Assembly (NCBI GenBank): GCA_009192285.1
Contig: WBVU01000003.1
Coordinates: 1,333,973-1,397,972 of the forward strand
Source of the DNA: Morchella semilibera
Taxonomy: Eukaryota > Ascomycota > Pezizomycetes > Pezizales > Morchellaceae
Direction: 5' to 3'
Length of the DNA: 64,000 bases
Numbering within the stretch: the stretch's first letter is position 1; the number at the start of each line of letters is the position of its first letter. The notes below the pieces were generated by a model. That model was not told where the DNA came from. It did not search any database and worked only from the letters and a program-made list of their open reading frames with translations. Shown piece after piece: positions 63,031 through 64,000 of the stretch. The position numbers and the translations under genes are program-made.

Positions 63031-63944
63031 TACTGAAAACCCGAATTACCAGAAGACGAACTAACATCCGTAGAAGAAGAAAGAGAGGAAATAGAAGCAG
63101 CAGCCTCAACAGGGGCAGTGGGGGGAGCAAATAGGGCAGCGCCTCTTATAGCCGGAGGGGGGCCAAGTGCCAGTGCCAGTGGGCGACTGCATTGGGGACA
63201 GTTGGCGAAAACATAATCGGGGGCGGCACACTGATCAGCAAGACTTCATTTGTCTCCTGATGTCTCCTGAGCCTCAGGAGACTCAAAAAATATCTGGGGG
63301 TCTCAGGAGACACTCAGGAGACCCGGGAGACTGTTGGGAGACTCCAGTCACAACTTGAAGTTGAGTTTGCTGATCGGCGGCAGTAGGTGCAGCCGCCATT
63401 CTCCATTCTCCATTTTTTCTCAGCAATAGTGGTGTGTCGGTGGCCATTAGCAAATGTATATTTTTCTTCTGATGGGGGGCGAGTAGTAGGGCGAGCCTGG
63501 AGGGCCGAAAGGTCCATAGGGGCGAGGCCTCCTGGTGTATGCGACGGATGTGGAGAAGCGGGTTGGGAGGCGAATTGTCCCATTGGGTTCCTATTGGTTT
63601 TGTGGGCATCCTTCCTGGCCCTAATGCTGTTGTCCATGGTCGTAAGTCTCCTAACATAGGCATCAAAGCCTTCTTCGGCGGTATTTTGGTAGATCATTGC
63701 ATCCTTGAGGTCGTCGGATAGTCCCGTTTCTAAAGAGTCTTTCTTGGATTCCGTGTTGTAGTCAAGTTGGCCCATGATGCGTAAGAATTGTGTGAGGTAG
63801 GTCGCAAAGTCCCCCTTGCACTGGTGGAGGCTTTGGAGCTCCCTCCTAGCTGTGCCTCGGGGGTCTGTGTCTCCAAAGGAGGCTTCTAAGAATGCAACGA
63901 AGGTAGCAACAGAAGCAAATGGGGCGGCGTCTCTAGTGGCCATT
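63031..63944 (-). pseudogene. G4 Gag, interrupted by MITE M4
   Basis: 63944 leftward: MATRDAAPFASVATFVAF, LEASFGDTDPRGTARREL, CKGDFATYLTQFLRIMGQL (capsid-like gag domain), RRLTTMDNSIRARKDA, SHTPGGLAPMDL, then WRMENGGCTYCR where M4 sits, then CAAPDYVFANCPQCSRPL and a Ser-rich tail to the stop before the hairpin. The zinc-binding region C..C...C....C is split by M4. LTR A20 cuts the N-terminus. Confidence 0.88.
63233..63375 (+). mobile_element. MITE M4 in G4 gag
   Basis: 143 bp, GATCAGCAAGAC to GTTTGCTGATC, same core as M1-M3 with G/C instead of C/G as outermost bases. Contains four or more CTCAGGAGAC-type palindromes. Confidence 0.8.
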
Positions 63945-64000
63945 TGTGATCGAGTAACCCGTCGCAAAGTAGAAGATAACAATGATAATGCAGAAAGACT
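63945..64000 (-). mobile_element. LTR A20, cut by the window edge
   Basis: TGTGATCGAGTAACCC and the following bases are the end of a family A LTR on the minus strand. Confidence 0.85.

Larger units (their letters stand above)
56714..63944 (-). mobile_element. G4, chromodomain Ty3/gypsy element of a second family, multiply interrupted
   Basis: Reading on the minus strand: gag, hairpin, protease, RT, RNase H, integrase, chromodomain, polypurine tract and LTR E2. It is interrupted by MITE M4, LTR B3, LTR A18 (itself holding A19 and M3), MITE M2 and LTR A17. LTR A20 cuts its gag at the right edge. The protein is clearly diverged from G0-G3. Confidence 0.85.

Noticed and set aside
63233-63375. 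Repeated CTCAGGAGAC units resembling a CRISPR array
   Set aside because: Units are short, palindromic and irregularly spaced, there are no unique spacers, and the same block is found in four places as a MITE.
1-64000. tRNA, rRNA or other structured RNA genes
   Set aside because: I saw no convincing tRNA or rRNA sequence on either strand, although I could not run a covariance search.

Overview
The window reads as a transposon-dense stretch of a filamentous fungal genome, probably an ascomycete of the Pezizomycotina. The evidence is short spliceosomal introns with CTAAC-type branch points, chromodomain Ty3/gypsy retrotransposons, Plavaka-type and pogo/Fot1-type DNA transposons, a Tad1-like LINE scrap, and many nonsense changes of the C-to-T/G-to-A kind. 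No genus can be fixed from sequence alone. Only about 51.75-54.56 kb looks like host sequence. It carries one gene, a SAM-like + PD-(D/E)XK nuclease-like + protein kinase fusion resembling fungal Crinkler-type intracellular effectors. It is spliced once and is broken by a one-base frameshift.

The dominant architecture is a family of very large Plavaka-type DNA transposons, here called P. Each has a transposase at one end and, reading away from it, two further genes: ORF2 (unknown, acidic and lysine-rich N-terminal half, conserved C-terminal half) and ORF3 (DUF6532-like). P1 (7,530-20,833) is organised Tpase(-), ORF2(+), ORF2 duplicate(+), ORF3(+). P3 (33,605-45,393) is its mirror image: ORF3(-), ORF2(-), Tpase(+). 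P2 is split (21,595-24,075 and 27,143-29,639), and P4 (46,497 to about 48,945) is a deletion derivative almost identical to part of P3. All ends carry CATCAGCAA / TTGCTGATG, and a 127-143 bp MITE family (M) has the same ends.

Ty3/gypsy elements with protease, RT, RNase H, integrase and chromodomain occur as G0 (1-1,881), G1 (3,207-7,529, nearly intact ORFs), G2 (29,640-33,360, riddled with stops), G3 (24,745-26,352) and G4 (56,714-63,944, a different family). LTR families are A (about 633 bp, TGTCCC...GTCACA, LTR of G0-type elements), D (TATCACGG...CCGTGATA, LTR of G1-type), E (LTR of G4-type), B, and C (about 1.0 kb, TATTAGGG...CCGTAACA). Many copies keep exact 5-bp target duplications, so the nesting order can be read. 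For example, LTR A19 sits in LTR A18, which also holds MITE M3, and A18 sits in the integrase of G4.

Three regulatory signals stand out. Four LTR families (B, D, E and the divergent D5) and, more loosely, A have a Gcn4/AP-1-like TGAGTCA site about 18-23 bp upstream of a TATA-like box; the nuclease-kinase gene has TGACTCAT just upstream of TTTATAAG. The A-type element has a primer-binding site exactly complementary to 10 nt at its predicted transcript start, as in self-priming Tf1-like elements. A hairpin with CCCTGG/CCAGGG arms sits at the gag-pol junction of both G1/G2 and the divergent G4, where pol lies in the -1 frame.
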